Below are positions 17,801 to 26,580 of a stretch of DNA of 46,785 bases, piece by piece (the first letter of the stretch is position 1; each line of letters begins with the position of its first letter). The position numbers and the translations under genes are program-made. Origin of the DNA: Thauera linaloolentis 47Lol = DSM 12138 (GTDB lineage Bacteria; Pseudomonadota; Gammaproteobacteria; Burkholderiales; Rhodocyclaceae); NCBI RefSeq assembly GCF_000310205.1, contig NZ_AMXE01000025.1, positions 1 to 46,785 on the forward strand, given 5' to 3'. A model generated the notes under the pieces. That model had not been told where the DNA came from and made no database searches. It was given only the letters and a program-made list of their open reading frames with translations.

Positions 17801-19510
17801 GAGGGCGGCCAGCTGCCCGGCCACAAGGTGTCGGAGTACATCGGCTTCCTGCGCCATTCGGTGCCCGGCGTCGGCCTCATCTCGCCGCCGCCGCACCACG
17901 ACATCTACTCGATCGAAGATCTGGCGCAACTGATCCACGACCTCAAGAACACTAATCCGGTGGCCAGCATCTCGGTCAAGCTGGTGTCCGAGATCGGCAT
18001 CGGCACGGTGGCGGCCGGCGTGGCCAAGGCCAAGGCCGACCATATCGTCGTCGCCGGCCATGACGGCGGCACCGGTGCGTCGCCGTGGAGTTCGATCAAG
18101 CATGCCGGTTCGCCGTGGGAACTGGGTCTCGCCGAGACCCAGCAGACCCTGGTGCTGAACCGCCTGCGCTCGCGCATCCGCCTGCAGGTCGACGGCCAGA
18201 TCAAGACCGGCCGCGACGTCGTCATCGGCGCGCTGCTGGGCGCGGACGAATTCGGCTTCGCCACCGCGCCGCTGGTCGTCGGCGGCTGCATCATGATGCG
18301 CAAGTGCCATCTCAACACCTGCCCGGTGGGCGTGGCGACGCAGGACCCGGTGCTGCGCGCCCGTTTCTCGGGCCAGCCCGAGCACGTGGTCAACTTCTTC
18401 TTCTTCATCGCCGAGGAAGTCCGCGAACTGATGGCTCAACTGGGCGTGCGCAGGTTCGACGAACTGATCGGCCGCGCCGACCTGCTCGACATGAAGGCCG
18501 GTATCTCGCACTGGAAGGCGCAGGGTCTGGACTACTCGCGCATCTTCTACCTGCCGCCGGTGCCGGCCGACGTGCCGCGCCTGCATGCCGGGGCCCAGGA
18601 CCATGGCCTGGAAGGCGCGCTCGACCAGCAGCTCATCGCGCTCGCCCAGCCCGCGCTGGACAAGGGCGAGAAGGTTAACATCGACCTGCCGGTGCGCAAC
18701 ATCAACCGCACCGTCGGCGCGATGCTGTCGGGCCGGCTGGCAACCGCCCATGGCCACGCCGGACTGCCGAGCGACACCATCCACATCCGCCTGAACGGCA
18801 CCGCGGGCCAAAGCTTCGGCGCCTTCCTGGCGCGCGGCATCACGCTCGAACTGGTGGGCGAGGGCAACGACTACGTCGGCAAGGGCCTGTCGGGCGGGCG
18901 CATCATCGTGCGCCCCAAGGCCGAGTTCCGCGGCGACACGCCGCACAACATCATTGTCGGCAACACCGTGCTGTACGGTGCGACCGAGGGCGAGGTGTAC
19001 TTTGCCGGCGTCGCCGGCGAGCGCTTCGCGGTGCGCAACTCCGGCGCCACCGCGGTGGTGGAAGGCGTAGGCGACCATGGCTGTGAGTACATGACCGGCG
19101 GCACGGTGGTGGTGCTCGGCGAGACCGGGCGCAACTTCGCCGCCGGCATGTCGGGCGGCGTCGCCTACGTGCTGGACGAGGACGGCAGCTTCGAGCAGCG
19201 CTGCAACATGGCGCAGGTCTCGCTGGAGCCGCTGCCCGACGAGATCGCCGCGCGCCAAGGCTCGGAGTCGGGCGACGAGCTCGAATCCCATGGCCGCGTC
19301 GACATCGACCACCTGACGATGGGCGACGAGCTGATCCTCAAGGGCCTGATCGAGCGCCACGTCCGTTTCGCCGGCAGCGTCCGCGCCCGCGAAATCCTGA
19401 ACAACTGGGCTGTCTGGCGGAAGAAGTTCGTCAAGGTGTTCCCGCATGAGTATCGTCGCGCGCTGACGGAAATGGCCGAACAGCGCGAAGCAGAGAAGGA
19501 GGCCGCATAA
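14828..19510 (+). CDS. gltB: Glutamate synthase (NADPH), large subunit
   Basis: Alpha subunit of NADPH-GOGAT, 1560 residues, which transfers glutamine amide nitrogen to 2-oxoglutarate in the cytosol. In order: class II glutamine amidotransferase domain with a likely processed propeptide and catalytic Cys19 ([13 protein letters not shown]); central domain; FMN/2-oxoglutarate synthase domain ([24 protein letters not shown]); the 3Fe-4S ligand pattern C-x5-C-x4-C in [18 protein letters not shown]-terminal beta-helix GXGXG repeats. ATG 14828 is preferred over the upstream open frame because of GAGGA at 14816-14820. gltD starts one base after the stop. Control likely involves the leader signals upstream. 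Confidence 0.97.
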   Translation: MDLPQKQGLYDPANEHDACGVGFIAHIKGRKTHDIVLQGLEILKNLDHRGAVGADPLQGDGAGILIQIPDQLYREEMAKQGVTLPLSGEYGVGMVFMPKEAASRLACEEEIERAVAAEGQVVLGWRDVPVNPDMPMSPTVKAKEPVIRQIFIGRGPDVMVTEALERKLYVVRRRAANAIGALALKHGKEFYMVSMSARTVNYKGLLLANQVGEYYLDLVDPRTVSALSLVHQRFSTNTFPKWDLAHPFRYIAHNGEINTLRGNYNWMRAREKGVHSPLLGEDLQKIWPLIYPGQSDSASFDNALELLVMSGYSLAHAMMMMIPEAWESHAQMDEKRRAFYEYHAAMMEPWDGPAAVAFTDGRQIGATLDRNGLRPARYLVTDDDLVVMASESGVLPIPDSKIVKKWRLQPGKMFLIDMEQGRIIGDQELKESLANARPYADWLRRINIKLDSLAAPVGSVADAEGGRVAPLLDRQQAFGYTQEDIKFILEPMGRAGEEATGSMGNDSPLAVLSSKNKPLYNYFRQLFAQVTNPPIDPIREQMVMSLVSFIGPKPNLLEINEINPPFRLEVSQPVLDFDGMAKIRNIARYTQNKFRSAELDICYPAQWGKEGVEARLASLCAEAENAVLGGNNILIVSDRKLTAERIAIPALLALSAIHQHLVAKGLRTRAGLVVETGSAREVHHFAVLAGYGAEAVHPYLALETLQHLAGDTESAAKYVKHFVKAVGKGLMKVMSKMGISTYMSYTGAQIFEAVGLQQALLDKYFTGTTSQVEGIGVFEVMEESIRQHKAAFGADPVLHDMLDAGGEYAFRIRGEEHMWTPDAIAKLQHSTRSGKFDTYKEYARIINDQSRRHMTLRGLFELKAAATPVPLEEVEPAKEIVKRFATGAMSLGSISTEAHTTLAVAMNRIGGKSNTGEGGEDPMRFKPLTEAIRLSQVIGEKRIARDLDLQAGDSLRSAIKQVASGRFGVTTEYLVNADQIQIKMAQGAKPGEGGQLPGHKVSEYIGFLRHSVPGVGLISPPPHHDIYSIEDLAQLIHDLKNTNPVASISVKLVSEIGIGTVAAGVAKAKADHIVVAGHDGGTGASPWSSIKHAGSPWELGLAETQQTLVLNRLRSRIRLQVDGQIKTGRDVVIGALLGADEFGFATAPLVVGGCIMMRKCHLNTCPVGVATQDPVLRARFSGQPEHVVNFFFFIAEEVRELMAQLGVRRFDELIGRADLLDMKAGISHWKAQGLDYSRIFYLPPVPADVPRLHAGAQDHGLEGALDQQLIALAQPALDKGEKVNIDLPVRNINRTVGAMLSGRLATAHGHAGLPSDTIHIRLNGTAGQSFGAFLARGITLELVGEGNDYVGKGLSGGRIIVRPKAEFRGDTPHNIIVGNTVLYGATEGEVYFAGVAGERFAVRNSGATAVVEGVGDHGCEYMTGGTVVVLGETGRNFAAGMSGGVAYVLDEDGSFEQRCNMAQVSLEPLPDEIAARQGSESGDELESHGRVDIDHLTMGDELILKGLIERHVRFAGSVRAREILNNWAVWRKKFVKVFPHEYRRALTEMAEQREAEKEAA

Positions 19511-19511
19511 A

Positions 19512-20975
19512 ATGGGCAAGCCAACCGGATTCATGGAATATCAGCGTCTGTCCGAAGCCTATGCGCCGGTCGACAAGCGCCTGAAGAACTACAAGGAATT
19601 CGTCGTCCGCCTGAATGATGAGCAGGCTGCCATCCAGGGCGCGCGCTGCATGGACTGTGGCGTCCCGTTCTGCAACAACGGCTGCCCGGTCAACAACATC
19701 ATTCCCGACTGGAACGACCTCGTGTATCGCGGCCATTGGCGCGAGGCGATCGAGGTGCTGCATTCGACCAACAACTTCCCTGAGTTCACCGGCCGCATCT
19801 GCCCCGCACCCTGCGAGGCGGCATGCACGTTGAACATCAACACCGACGCGGTGGGCATCAAGTCTATCGAGCATGCGATCATCGACAAGGCCTGGGACGA
19901 AGGCTGGGTCGTGCCGCAGCCTGCGGACGAGAAGACCGGTCGCAAGGTCGCGGTGGTCGGCTCCGGCCCCGCCGGCCTCGCCGTCGCCCAGCAACTGGCG
20001 CGTGCCGGCCACGACGTGACGGTGTTCGAGAAGAACGACCGCGTCGGCGGGCTGCTGCGCTACGGCATCCCCGACTTCAAGCTGGAAAAGTGGCTCATCG
20101 ACCGCCGCGTCGAGCAGATGCAGGCCGAGGGCGTGCGTTTCCGCACCGGCGTGCTCGTCGGGGCCAAGGACATGCCCGCCGGTATCGTCAACGACGCCAG
20201 GGAAGTCATCAGCGCCGAGCAGTTGCAGCAGGATTTCGACGCCGTCGTGCTGGCGGGCGGTGCCGAAGTGCCGCGCGACCTGCCGGTGCCGGGCCGCGAG
20301 CTCGGCGGCGTGCATTTCGCGCTCGAGTTCCTCATCCCGCAGAACAAGCAGGTGACGGGCGACACGCCTAACCCGATCTCGGCCAAGGGCAAGCATGTGG
20401 TCGTCATCGGCGGCGGCGACACCGGCTCGGACTGCGTCGGCACCTCCAACCGCCATGGCGCGGCGAGCGTCACCCAGTTCGAGCTGATGCCGATGCCGCC
20501 CGCGCAGGAGAACAAGCCGCTGACCTGGCCGTACTGGCCGACCAAGCTGCGCACTTCGTCCTCGCACGACGAAGGCTGCGAGCGCGACTTTGCGGTCGCA
20601 ACCAAGGAGTTCATCGGCAAGAACGGCAAGGTCAAGGCGCTCAAGGCCTGTCGTCTGGAATGGAAGGACGGCAGGATGTCCGAAGTGCCGGGCTCGGAAT
20701 TCGAGATCAAGGCCGACCTGGTGCTGTTCGCGATGGGCTTCACCAACCCGGTGGGCGGCGTGCTGGAAGCCTTCGGCGTGGACAAGGATGCGCGCGGCAA
20801 TGCCAGGGCGAGCACCGATGGGGACGGCTGCTACACGACCAGCGTGCCCAAGGTGTTCGCCGCTGGCGACATCCGCCGCGGGCAGTCGTTGGTGGTGTGG
20901 GCAATCAGGGAAGGGCGCCAGTGCGCGCGCGCCGTCGATGAATTCCTGATGGGCGGGAGCCTGTTGCCGCGCTGA
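19512..20975 (+). CDS. gltD: Glutamate synthase (NADPH), small subunit
   Basis: Beta subunit of GOGAT, 487 residues, which passes electrons from NADPH through FAD and two 4Fe-4S clusters to GltB. N-terminal cluster cysteines lie at 46, 49, 54 and 58 ([14 protein letters not shown]), with a second set in [13 protein letters not shown]. The FAD Rossmann motif is [27 protein letters not shown]; the NADPH motif is [22 protein letters not shown]; the C-terminal FAD motif is [20 protein letters not shown]. It forms an operon with gltB. Confidence 0.97.
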   Translation: MGKPTGFMEYQRLSEAYAPVDKRLKNYKEFVVRLNDEQAAIQGARCMDCGVPFCNNGCPVNNIIPDWNDLVYRGHWREAIEVLHSTNNFPEFTGRICPAPCEAACTLNINTDAVGIKSIEHAIIDKAWDEGWVVPQPADEKTGRKVAVVGSGPAGLAVAQQLARAGHDVTVFEKNDRVGGLLRYGIPDFKLEKWLIDRRVEQMQAEGVRFRTGVLVGAKDMPAGIVNDAREVISAEQLQQDFDAVVLAGGAEVPRDLPVPGRELGGVHFALEFLIPQNKQVTGDTPNPISAKGKHVVVIGGGDTGSDCVGTSNRHGAASVTQFELMPMPPAQENKPLTWPYWPTKLRTSSSHDEGCERDFAVATKEFIGKNGKVKALKACRLEWKDGRMSEVPGSEFEIKADLVLFAMGFTNPVGGVLEAFGVDKDARGNARASTDGDGCYTTSVPKVFAAGDIRRGQSLVVWAIREGRQCARAVDEFLMGGSLLPR

Positions 20976-20997
20976 CGGCTGGCGGATGTAAGGGATT

Positions 20998-21023
20998 GCG
21001 AGGCGACCTGCGGGCCGCCTCGC
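20998..21023 (+). terminator. Hairpin after gltD
   Basis: GCGAGGCG (20998-21005) pairs with CGCCTCGC (21016-21023) around a 10-nt loop, followed by CGTCTTT. It lies 22 bases after the gltD stop, with a weak T-tract; a probable terminator. Confidence 0.6.
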
Positions 21024-21142
21024 CGTCTTTCCGGGCGAAGCGCATTGGATTCCCGCGCCGGGGCGGAGCGCTGATTCCGTGGGGCAGCAATACCTTGTGG
21101 CAATTCCGCGTGCCGGATCGCCGCATGTCCGGGCTGCATTGC

Positions 21143-21171
21143 TTATCACGATTATGTTACAGCGGTATTAT
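21143..21171 (+). promoter_or_regulatory. Candidate promoter for the sulfatase-fold membrane enzyme gene
   Basis: TTATCA (21143-21148), a 17-base spacer and TATTAT (21166-21171) in an AT-rich patch. If used, transcription starts near 21178. This rules out the TTG at 21171 as start codon and favours GTG 21201. Confidence 0.5.
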
Positions 21172-21200
21172 TGCGCTCCGACTTCGTCCGGAGTGCCGCC

Positions 21201-23135
21201 GTGCCGTGTTCCACCCGCTCTCCGTCATCGGCCGTTCCGGCCATCGCCGCCACGAAGGCACGTGAATGGGTGTGCGTGCTGGGGCTCGTGGCGTTGTGGT
21301 ACCTGGCCGCACAGGCCGGTGCCGCTTTCTTCATCGGCGTGTCGCCCGCAGCGCAGGCGTGGGCGCAGGACCTCGGCGCGCATCTGCTCGTGGGCGGGCT
21401 GCTGTTCGCTATGGCACGCAGCCTGAAGCGCTTTGCGCTGGCGATGATGGTGTTGTTCTCGGCGTTCACGGTGTCCAATGCGATCAAGCTCGCGGTGCTC
21501 GGCGGGCCGGTGATGCCGGACGATTTCATCGCGGCGAAGAATCTCTTCCTGTTGCTCGAAGGCTGGCAGTTGTGGGGCAGCGCCGCCATGCTGGCGCTGC
21601 CGCTGGCGGCGCTGCTGTGGATGTTTGCCTGGCGGCAGCCGCGGGCGTGGCTGGCGCTGGCGGGCGTGGTGCTGGCGGTCATGGCGGTGGCGAAGCATCC
21701 CGTGCCGGTGGTCGGGTGGATGGATGCCCGCTTCGGCGACTGGGTGTGGAACCAGCGCGGCAACTATGAAATGCGCGGTCTGCCGATCCACCTGGTGCAG
21801 GAGACGGCGCGCAATCTCTCGCGGCGCACGCCGCCGCCGCAGATGGATGAAGTTGACCAGGCCATGAGGCTGCTCGGCGCGAAGGCGCCCAGCGGCTTCT
21901 TCAAGGCGGCGCAGCGGAGAAGCGACGGCACGGGCCGCAACGTGCATATGATCGTGCTCGAATCCTTCTGGGACCCGCTGCCATTGAAGGCAGCCGGCCT
22001 GTCGTCCGATCCGCTCGATCCGGAGTTCCGCAGGCTGTGGAGGGCCGGGGGCGGCGCGAGCGCGCTGTCGCCGGTGTTCGGCGGCTATACCGCGAATGCC
22101 GAATTCGAGGCCCTGTGCGGCTTTCCGGTGCACACCGACGGCGTGTTCTTCGAGGGCCGCCTGCGCCGCGACGTGCCCTGTCTGCCGCGCCACCTGGGCG
22201 AGGCCGGCTACCGCAGCATCGCCTCCCACCCCAATGCCGCGCCGTTCTGGAACCGCGTCAATGCCTATCGCCGCGTGGGCTTCGATCAGTACTGGTCCGA
22301 CCGCGACTTCGCGCTCGACGACATGAATGGCGAGTTCCTCAGCGATGCGTCGCTGTATCGCCAGGTGCTCGAGCGCATCGGGCCGGATCTGGACGGCGGC
22401 CCGCCGCTGTTCAACTACGTGCTGACCTACTTCGGCCATCTCGACTATCCGCTCAACGAGGCCCGCCCGGACATCATCGATGCCAAGGCCGACAACGTGC
22501 TGGTGCGCGCCTATGCCAACACCGTGCATTACAAGTCGCGCGAGCTGATGGCCTTCCTGCGCGAACTGCGCCAGCGTGATCCCGATGCCATCATCGTGCT
22601 GTTCGGCGACCATCTGCCCTCGCTGGGTTGGAACTACGGAGGCTACGCCGAATCCGGCCTGCTCGCGGCGGATCGCAGCGAGTTCGACGATGCGATGTTC
22701 AAGACGCTCGTCGCAACGCCGCTCGTCGTCATCAACGGCCGCCGGGGGCCGGTCCGCACCGGCGACCTGCCGATCTACGCGCTGCCGGCCCTGATCCTCG
22801 ATCTGCTCGGCGACGAGCGCGAAAGCATGCTGCGTTTCGCCGCGCATGCCGACGATGCGGTGCGCGTACGGCCGTTGCCCGGGGTGCGTTTCAGCCTGGA
22901 GGGCAAGGCCTTGACGGTGTGCCGCGATGGCGAGGTGCAACTGGGGTGCGAGGCCTCACGCGCCTGGATCGAGGCCGTTTCGCTGCTCAAGCGCGATCTG
23001 TTCAACGGTGAGCAGCATGCCCTGAAGGCCCCCGAACGCCTGCGCCGCCTGCAGACCGTGGAGCTGGAGATCGAAGACATCGGCGGGGGAGACGTGTCCG
23101 AGCCGATCGGCGACGACACCGACAACGACGTCTGA
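21201..23135 (+). CDS. LTA synthase/MdoB-like sulfatase-fold transferase (membrane)
   Basis: A 644-residue protein with about four to five N-terminal hydrophobic segments (roughly residues 20-180) followed by an extracytoplasmic alkaline-phosphatase-superfamily domain. Visible motifs are metal-binding Glu in MIVLESFWDPL, the nucleophile Thr in GGYTANAEFEALCG and the metal pair in VLFGDHLPSLG. Relatives (LtaS, MdoB/OpgB) transfer phosphoglycerol from phosphatidylglycerol; phosphoethanolamine transferases are more distant. The likely role is modification of periplasmic glucans or another envelope glycan, not determinable here. GTG 21201 is chosen for GGAG seven bases upstream and its position after the promoter. 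Confidence 0.85.
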   Translation: MPCSTRSPSSAVPAIAATKAREWVCVLGLVALWYLAAQAGAAFFIGVSPAAQAWAQDLGAHLLVGGLLFAMARSLKRFALAMMVLFSAFTVSNAIKLAVLGGPVMPDDFIAAKNLFLLLEGWQLWGSAAMLALPLAALLWMFAWRQPRAWLALAGVVLAVMAVAKHPVPVVGWMDARFGDWVWNQRGNYEMRGLPIHLVQETARNLSRRTPPPQMDEVDQAMRLLGAKAPSGFFKAAQRRSDGTGRNVHMIVLESFWDPLPLKAAGLSSDPLDPEFRRLWRAGGGASALSPVFGGYTANAEFEALCGFPVHTDGVFFEGRLRRDVPCLPRHLGEAGYRSIASHPNAAPFWNRVNAYRRVGFDQYWSDRDFALDDMNGEFLSDASLYRQVLERIGPDLDGGPPLFNYVLTYFGHLDYPLNEARPDIIDAKADNVLVRAYANTVHYKSRELMAFLRELRQRDPDAIIVLFGDHLPSLGWNYGGYAESGLLAADRSEFDDAMFKTLVATPLVVINGRRGPVRTGDLPIYALPALILDLLGDERESMLRFAAHADDAVRVRPLPGVRFSLEGKALTVCRDGEVQLGCEASRAWIEAVSLLKRDLFNGEQHALKAPERLRRLQTVELEIEDIGGGDVSEPIGDDTDNDV

Positions 23136-23153
23136 GCGGCGCTGCGCCGCTCA
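23133..23153. terminator. 21-bp perfect palindrome joining two convergent stop codons
   Basis: TGAGCGGCGC-T-GCGCCGCTCA. The first three bases are the stop of the sulfatase-fold gene and the last three are the stop of the MocR gene on the other strand. With a one-base centre it would form a hairpin with an unpaired loop of a few bases; a compact bidirectional terminator is plausible although no T-tract follows. Confidence 0.55.
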
Positions 23154-24602
23154 GCGCAACTGCCCGCTGGCCAGTTCGCCCAGCGTCATCAGCGCGTGCA
23201 CGTGGCGGTCGGTGAACGGGTAGCAGCCCGACAGGCGCAGGTGACGGGTATAGCGGCCGGAAGGCGAATAGAGCTTGCCCGGCGTCATGCTGATGCCGCG
23301 CCGCAGGGCGAGGTCGAACAGGCGGTTGGTTTCGCAGCCCTCGGGCAGCTCCACCCAGACCAGGAAGCCGCCGCTGGGCTGCGTAGCCCGCGTGCCGGTG
23401 GGAAAGGCATCGTGGATCAGGCCGCGCAGGCGCTCGGTCTGGGCGGCATAGGTGCGGCGCAGGCGGCGCATGTGCTGGCCGTATCCGCCGCTTTCGAGAA
23501 AGCGGCCGACCGCCTCGCACAGCAGCGCCGGCTGCGCGACCGAGGCGCAGAACTTGAGTTCAGCCAGTTCGCGGCCGTAGCGCCCGCCTTCCATCCAGCC
23601 TATCCGCATGCCCGGCGCCAGGGTCTTGGTGTAGGACGCGCACACGATGATCCAGCCGTCCCGGTCGAAGGCCTTGGCGGTGGGCTGCAGCGGGGCGCTG
23701 AACTGCAACTCGGCGTACAGCGCGTCTTCGATCACCGGCACGCGGTAGCTGCGCGCCAATTCGGCCAGCCGCCGCTTGGCCGCCGGGCTCATGCTGCTGC
23801 CGAGCGGGTTGTGCACGGTCGGCATCGCGACCACCGCCTGCAGGCGCTTTTCAGACAGCAGCAGTTCGAGCGCATCCAGCGACAGCCCGCCTTCGGGGTG
23901 GGTGGGGATCTCGATTGCCTTCAGGCCGAGGCGGTCGAGCAGCGGGATCAGGTTGAAGTAGGTCGGGGATTCGAGGCCGACCGTGTCGCCGCTGCGGGTG
24001 GTGGCGCGCAGCGCCAGTTGCAGCGCTTCCATGCAGCCGTTGGTGAGCAGGATGGCATCGGGCTGCAACTGCATGCCCAGCTCGGCGGCGTGGCGACAGA
24101 TTTCCCGGCGCAGCACCAGCGGCCCGGGCGGCAGCGAATAGTCGGTCAGCAGCTCGGGGTGGCGGCGGGTCAGGCCGGCGACGATGCGGCCGAGCTTTTC
24201 GCCGGGATAGAAATCGCTGCCCATCGGGCAGGCGAGCGACAGGTCGATGGTGTTCGGGCGCATCTGCGCTTCCAGGACCGTCGTGATCCGGTTCAGCACC
24301 GTGCTTTCGGCCGCCATTGCCGAACTGGGTTCGGCCGCCGCGGCCTGCGGCGCGGGCGGCACGGCCAGGCGGGTGCGGACGAAGTAGCCGGCCTGGGGCC
24401 GCGCGTCGACCAGCCCCTGGGTTTCGAGCTGGCGATAGGCGGCGATCACCGTGTTGATGCTGATGCCGCGGCTGGCGGCGGCCTCGCGTACCGAGGGCAG
24501 GCGCGCGCCGGCGCCCAGGCGGCCGTCGCGGATCGCTTCGCGCAATTCTTCGCTCAAGGCCTGGTAGAGCGGTGGCGTGGCCGGACTGGCGGCAGAGGAC
24601 AC
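23151..24602 (-). CDS. MocR-family regulator (GntR wHTH fused to aminotransferase domain)
   Basis: A 483-residue PLP-dependent transcription factor. The N-terminal GntR winged helix (about 12-78: ELREAIRDGRLGAGARLPSVREAAASRGISINTVIAAYRQLETQGLV) is joined by an Ala-rich linker to a fold-type I aminotransferase domain with the PLP-binding Lys in CASYTKTLAPGMRIGWM. Members sense amino acids, PLP or GABA and often control a divergent transporter. The divergent LysE-type exporter gene here fits that. The start is GTG 24602. The ligand is unknown. Confidence 0.9.
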   Translation of the reverse strand: MSSAASPATPPLYQALSEELREAIRDGRLGAGARLPSVREAAASRGISINTVIAAYRQLETQGLVDARPQAGYFVRTRLAVPPAPQAAAAEPSSAMAAESTVLNRITTVLEAQMRPNTIDLSLACPMGSDFYPGEKLGRIVAGLTRRHPELLTDYSLPPGPLVLRREICRHAAELGMQLQPDAILLTNGCMEALQLALRATTRSGDTVGLESPTYFNLIPLLDRLGLKAIEIPTHPEGGLSLDALELLLSEKRLQAVVAMPTVHNPLGSSMSPAAKRRLAELARSYRVPVIEDALYAELQFSAPLQPTAKAFDRDGWIIVCASYTKTLAPGMRIGWMEGGRYGRELAELKFCASVAQPALLCEAVGRFLESGGYGQHMRRLRRTYAAQTERLRGLIHDAFPTGTRATQPSGGFLVWVELPEGCETNRLFDLALRRGISMTPGKLYSPSGRYTRHLRLSGCYPFTDRHVHALMTLGELASGQLR

Positions 24603-24620
24603 AGTGCGGGCTCCCAGTGA

Positions 24621-24707
24621 TGGCTACAGATGTCTTGAATGGCTGATTGTACCCAGTTTATTTTTTTAAAACTGGCTCTGTAACCATCGATTCGTGGTTC
24701 GTATAGT
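24621..24707 (+). promoter_or_regulatory. MocR/LysE control region with nested inverted repeats
   Basis: The 134-base divergent gap holds two nested inverted repeats: CCAGTTT (24653-24659) with AAACTGG (24669-24675), perfect, and TGGCTACAGA (24621-24630) with TCTGTAACCA (24677-24686), 9 of 10. A -10-like TATAGT lies at 24702-24707, with a poor -35 (TGTAAC, 24679-24684) overlapping the right arm. An activator covering a weak -35 is a typical MocR layout. Confidence 0.55.
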
Positions 24708-24736
24708 GTGTTCCCGATGACGCCGAGGAGCGCAAC

Positions 24737-25339
24737 ATGATCGACCTGCCGCTGATGACTTACGTGGCCACGATGTCCGTGACGCCGGGGCCGAACAACA
24801 TCATGCTCGCCGCCAGTGGGGTCAATTTCGGCTTTCGCCGTACCTTGCCGCACATGTTCGGCGTCAGTGTCGGCAGCAGCGTGCAGGCCTTGATCGTGGC
24901 CAGCGGCCTGGCCTGGGTGATGGCGTGGCTCGATACCCTGCGCCTGCCGCTGGTTGCAGCAGGCTGCAGCTATCTGCTGTGGCTGGCGTCGCGCCAGGCG
25001 CGCGCAGGGCAGCCGGGCCAGGGCGGGCGGGTTGCGCCGCTGGGCTTCCTCGGTGCGGCGCTGTTCCAGTGGGTCAACCCGAAGGCGTGGATGATGGTGC
25101 TCAACGCCGCCATCCTGTTCCTGCCGCGGGATGCGGGCTGGCAGGCCGCGGTCGTGCTGGCGCTGGTGTGCATGGCGGTCAACCTGCCGTGCATCGCGTT
25201 GTGGGCGGTGGCGGGCGCGCGCCTGCGCGAATGGCTGCAGCAGCCGCTGGCGCTGCGCGCCTTCAACTACACGATGGCGGTGCTGCTTGCCGCGACCGCG
25301 GTGTGGATCGCGGCCGACGAGACGGGCTTGCTGCGATAG
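24737..25339 (+). CDS. LysE-family amino acid exporter (translocator)
   Basis: Inner-membrane protein of 200 residues with about six hydrophobic segments and the LysE/RhtB signature near the N-terminus (TMSVTPGPNNIMLAASGVNFGFRRTLPHMFGVSVG), plus QWVNPKAWMM in the middle. The family exports amino acids such as lysine, threonine, homoserine or cysteine; the substrate is not visible here. It is divergent from the MocR regulator, which probably controls it, and convergent with ackA. Confidence 0.88.
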   Translation: MIDLPLMTYVATMSVTPGPNNIMLAASGVNFGFRRTLPHMFGVSVGSSVQALIVASGLAWVMAWLDTLRLPLVAAGCSYLLWLASRQARAGQPGQGGRVAPLGFLGAALFQWVNPKAWMMVLNAAILFLPRDAGWQAAVVLALVCMAVNLPCIALWAVAGARLREWLQQPLALRAFNYTMAVLLAATAVWIAADETGLLR

Positions 25340-25359
25340 TGCCGTTTCGGCGCCGCTGG

Positions 25360-25386
25360 CGGGCGCGGCCCGGCCGGCCGCGCCCG
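25360..25386. terminator. Bidirectional hairpin between LysE-type gene and ackA
   Basis: An 11-bp perfect stem (25360-25370 with 25376-25386) with a CGGCC loop lies between the convergent stops at 25339 and 25396. There is no T-tract on either side; it probably acts as a GC-rich bidirectional terminator. Confidence 0.55.
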
Positions 25387-25395
25387 TGGCCGGGG

Positions 25396-26580
25396 TCAGA
25401 GCCCCAGCGCGTCGGCCGTGTAGCGCGCGATCATGCGCTCTTCGTTGGTCGGCACCACCGCCACCGCGACGCGGCTGCCCGCGGCGTCGATGCGCTGGGC
25501 ATGGTCGGCATTGGCTGCGGCGTCGATCTCGATGCCCATCCAGGCCGCCAGCTCGGCAACCTTTTCGCGCACCGGGGCGGCATGCTCGCCGATGCCGCCG
25601 GTGAACACCAGCGCATCCAGGCCGCCGGCCGCCGCCGCCAGCGAACCGAGTTCGCGTGCGATGCGGTAGCAGAACAGGTCGACCGCTTCCTTGGCCTCGG
25701 GGGCGTCGGAGGTGAGCAGGGTGCGCATGTCCTGGCTGATGCCGGACACGCCGAGCAGGCCCGATTCCTTGTACAGCAGGTTGGTCAGCGCCTTGGCGTC
25801 CATGCCTTTCTGCTCCATCAGGTAGAGCATCACGCCAGGGTCCAGGCTACCGGTGCGGGTGCCCATCATCAGGCCCTCGACGGCAGTGAAGCCCATCGTC
25901 GAGGCCATGCTCCTGCCGCCGCGCAAGGCGCACATCGAGGCGCCGTTGCCCAGGTGGGCGATGACGACCGCGCCTTGCGCACGCTCGCCGATGATCTTGG
26001 GCAACTGGCGTGCGACGTAGTCGTAGGACAGGCCGTGGAAGCCGTAGCGCTTGACCCCCTCGGCCGAGAGGCGGCGCGGCAGCGCGAAGGCCTGGGCCAC
26101 GGCCGGCTGGGTGCGGTGGAAGGCGGTATCGAAGCAGCCGACCTGGGGGATGGAGGGCATCAGCGCCGTCACCGCACGTACCGCGCGCAGGTTGTGCGGC
26201 TGGTGCAGCGGGGCGAGGGGGACGAAGCGCTCCAGCTCGTCGACGAGCCCGGCGTTCAGCACCACCGGCGCGCTGTAGTGCTCGCCGCCGTGCACGATGC
26301 GGTGGCCGGCGGCGGCGATGTCCAGGTTCGGATTGTGCGCCGACAGCAGCTGGAAGACGTGGTCCAGGGCATCGCGGTGCTGCGTGCCCTGGCTGCCCGA
26401 GGTGCGCACCGCTTCGTGGATGCGCTCGCCGGCGGCGGTCTTCAGCGTGATCTCGGGGGTGGCGCCGATGCCTTCGACCTGGCCGGAGACGGCCGGCGCC
26501 ACAGCGACTTCGCCGTTGATCGGGTAGAGCGCGAACTTCAGGCTGCTGGAGCCCGCGTTGAGGACGAGAACGGCTTTCAT
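25396..26580 (-). CDS. ackA: Acetate kinase
   Basis: ASKHA-fold cytosolic kinase interconverting acetate plus ATP and acetyl phosphate; 394 residues. It has the N-terminal NAGSSSLKFAL motif, the catalytic-region GHRIVHGGE, FDTAFH, HLGNGAS and the C-terminal FTGGIGEHAAPVRE nucleotide-binding motif. ATG 26580 starts the conserved [13 protein letters not shown]; the longer open frame upstream overlaps the preceding gene and is unrelated. It overlaps the stop of the MaoC-Pta fusion by ATGA, so the two are co-translated. Because of the partner, the natural substrate could be propionate, butyrate or another short acid. Confidence 0.95.
   Translation of the reverse strand: MKAVLVLNAGSSSLKFALYPINGEVAVAPAVSGQVEGIGATPEITLKTAAGERIHEAVRTSGSQGTQHRDALDHVFQLLSAHNPNLDIAAAGHRIVHGGEHYSAPVVLNAGLVDELERFVPLAPLHQPHNLRAVRAVTALMPSIPQVGCFDTAFHRTQPAVAQAFALPRRLSAEGVKRYGFHGLSYDYVARQLPKIIGERAQGAVVIAHLGNGASMCALRGGRSMASTMGFTAVEGLMMGTRTGSLDPGVMLYLMEQKGMDAKALTNLLYKESGLLGVSGISQDMRTLLTSDAPEAKEAVDLFCYRIARELGSLAAAAGGLDALVFTGGIGEHAAPVREKVAELAAWMGIEIDAAANADHAQRIDAAGSRVAVAVVPTNEERMIARYTADALGL

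Noticed and set aside
14612-19534. A 1640-codon open frame on the minus strand opposite gltB
   Set aside because: Its sequence is His/Arg/Ala/Gln-rich with no domain, the typical mirror of a GC-rich gene. gltB on the other strand is fully explained by its family.
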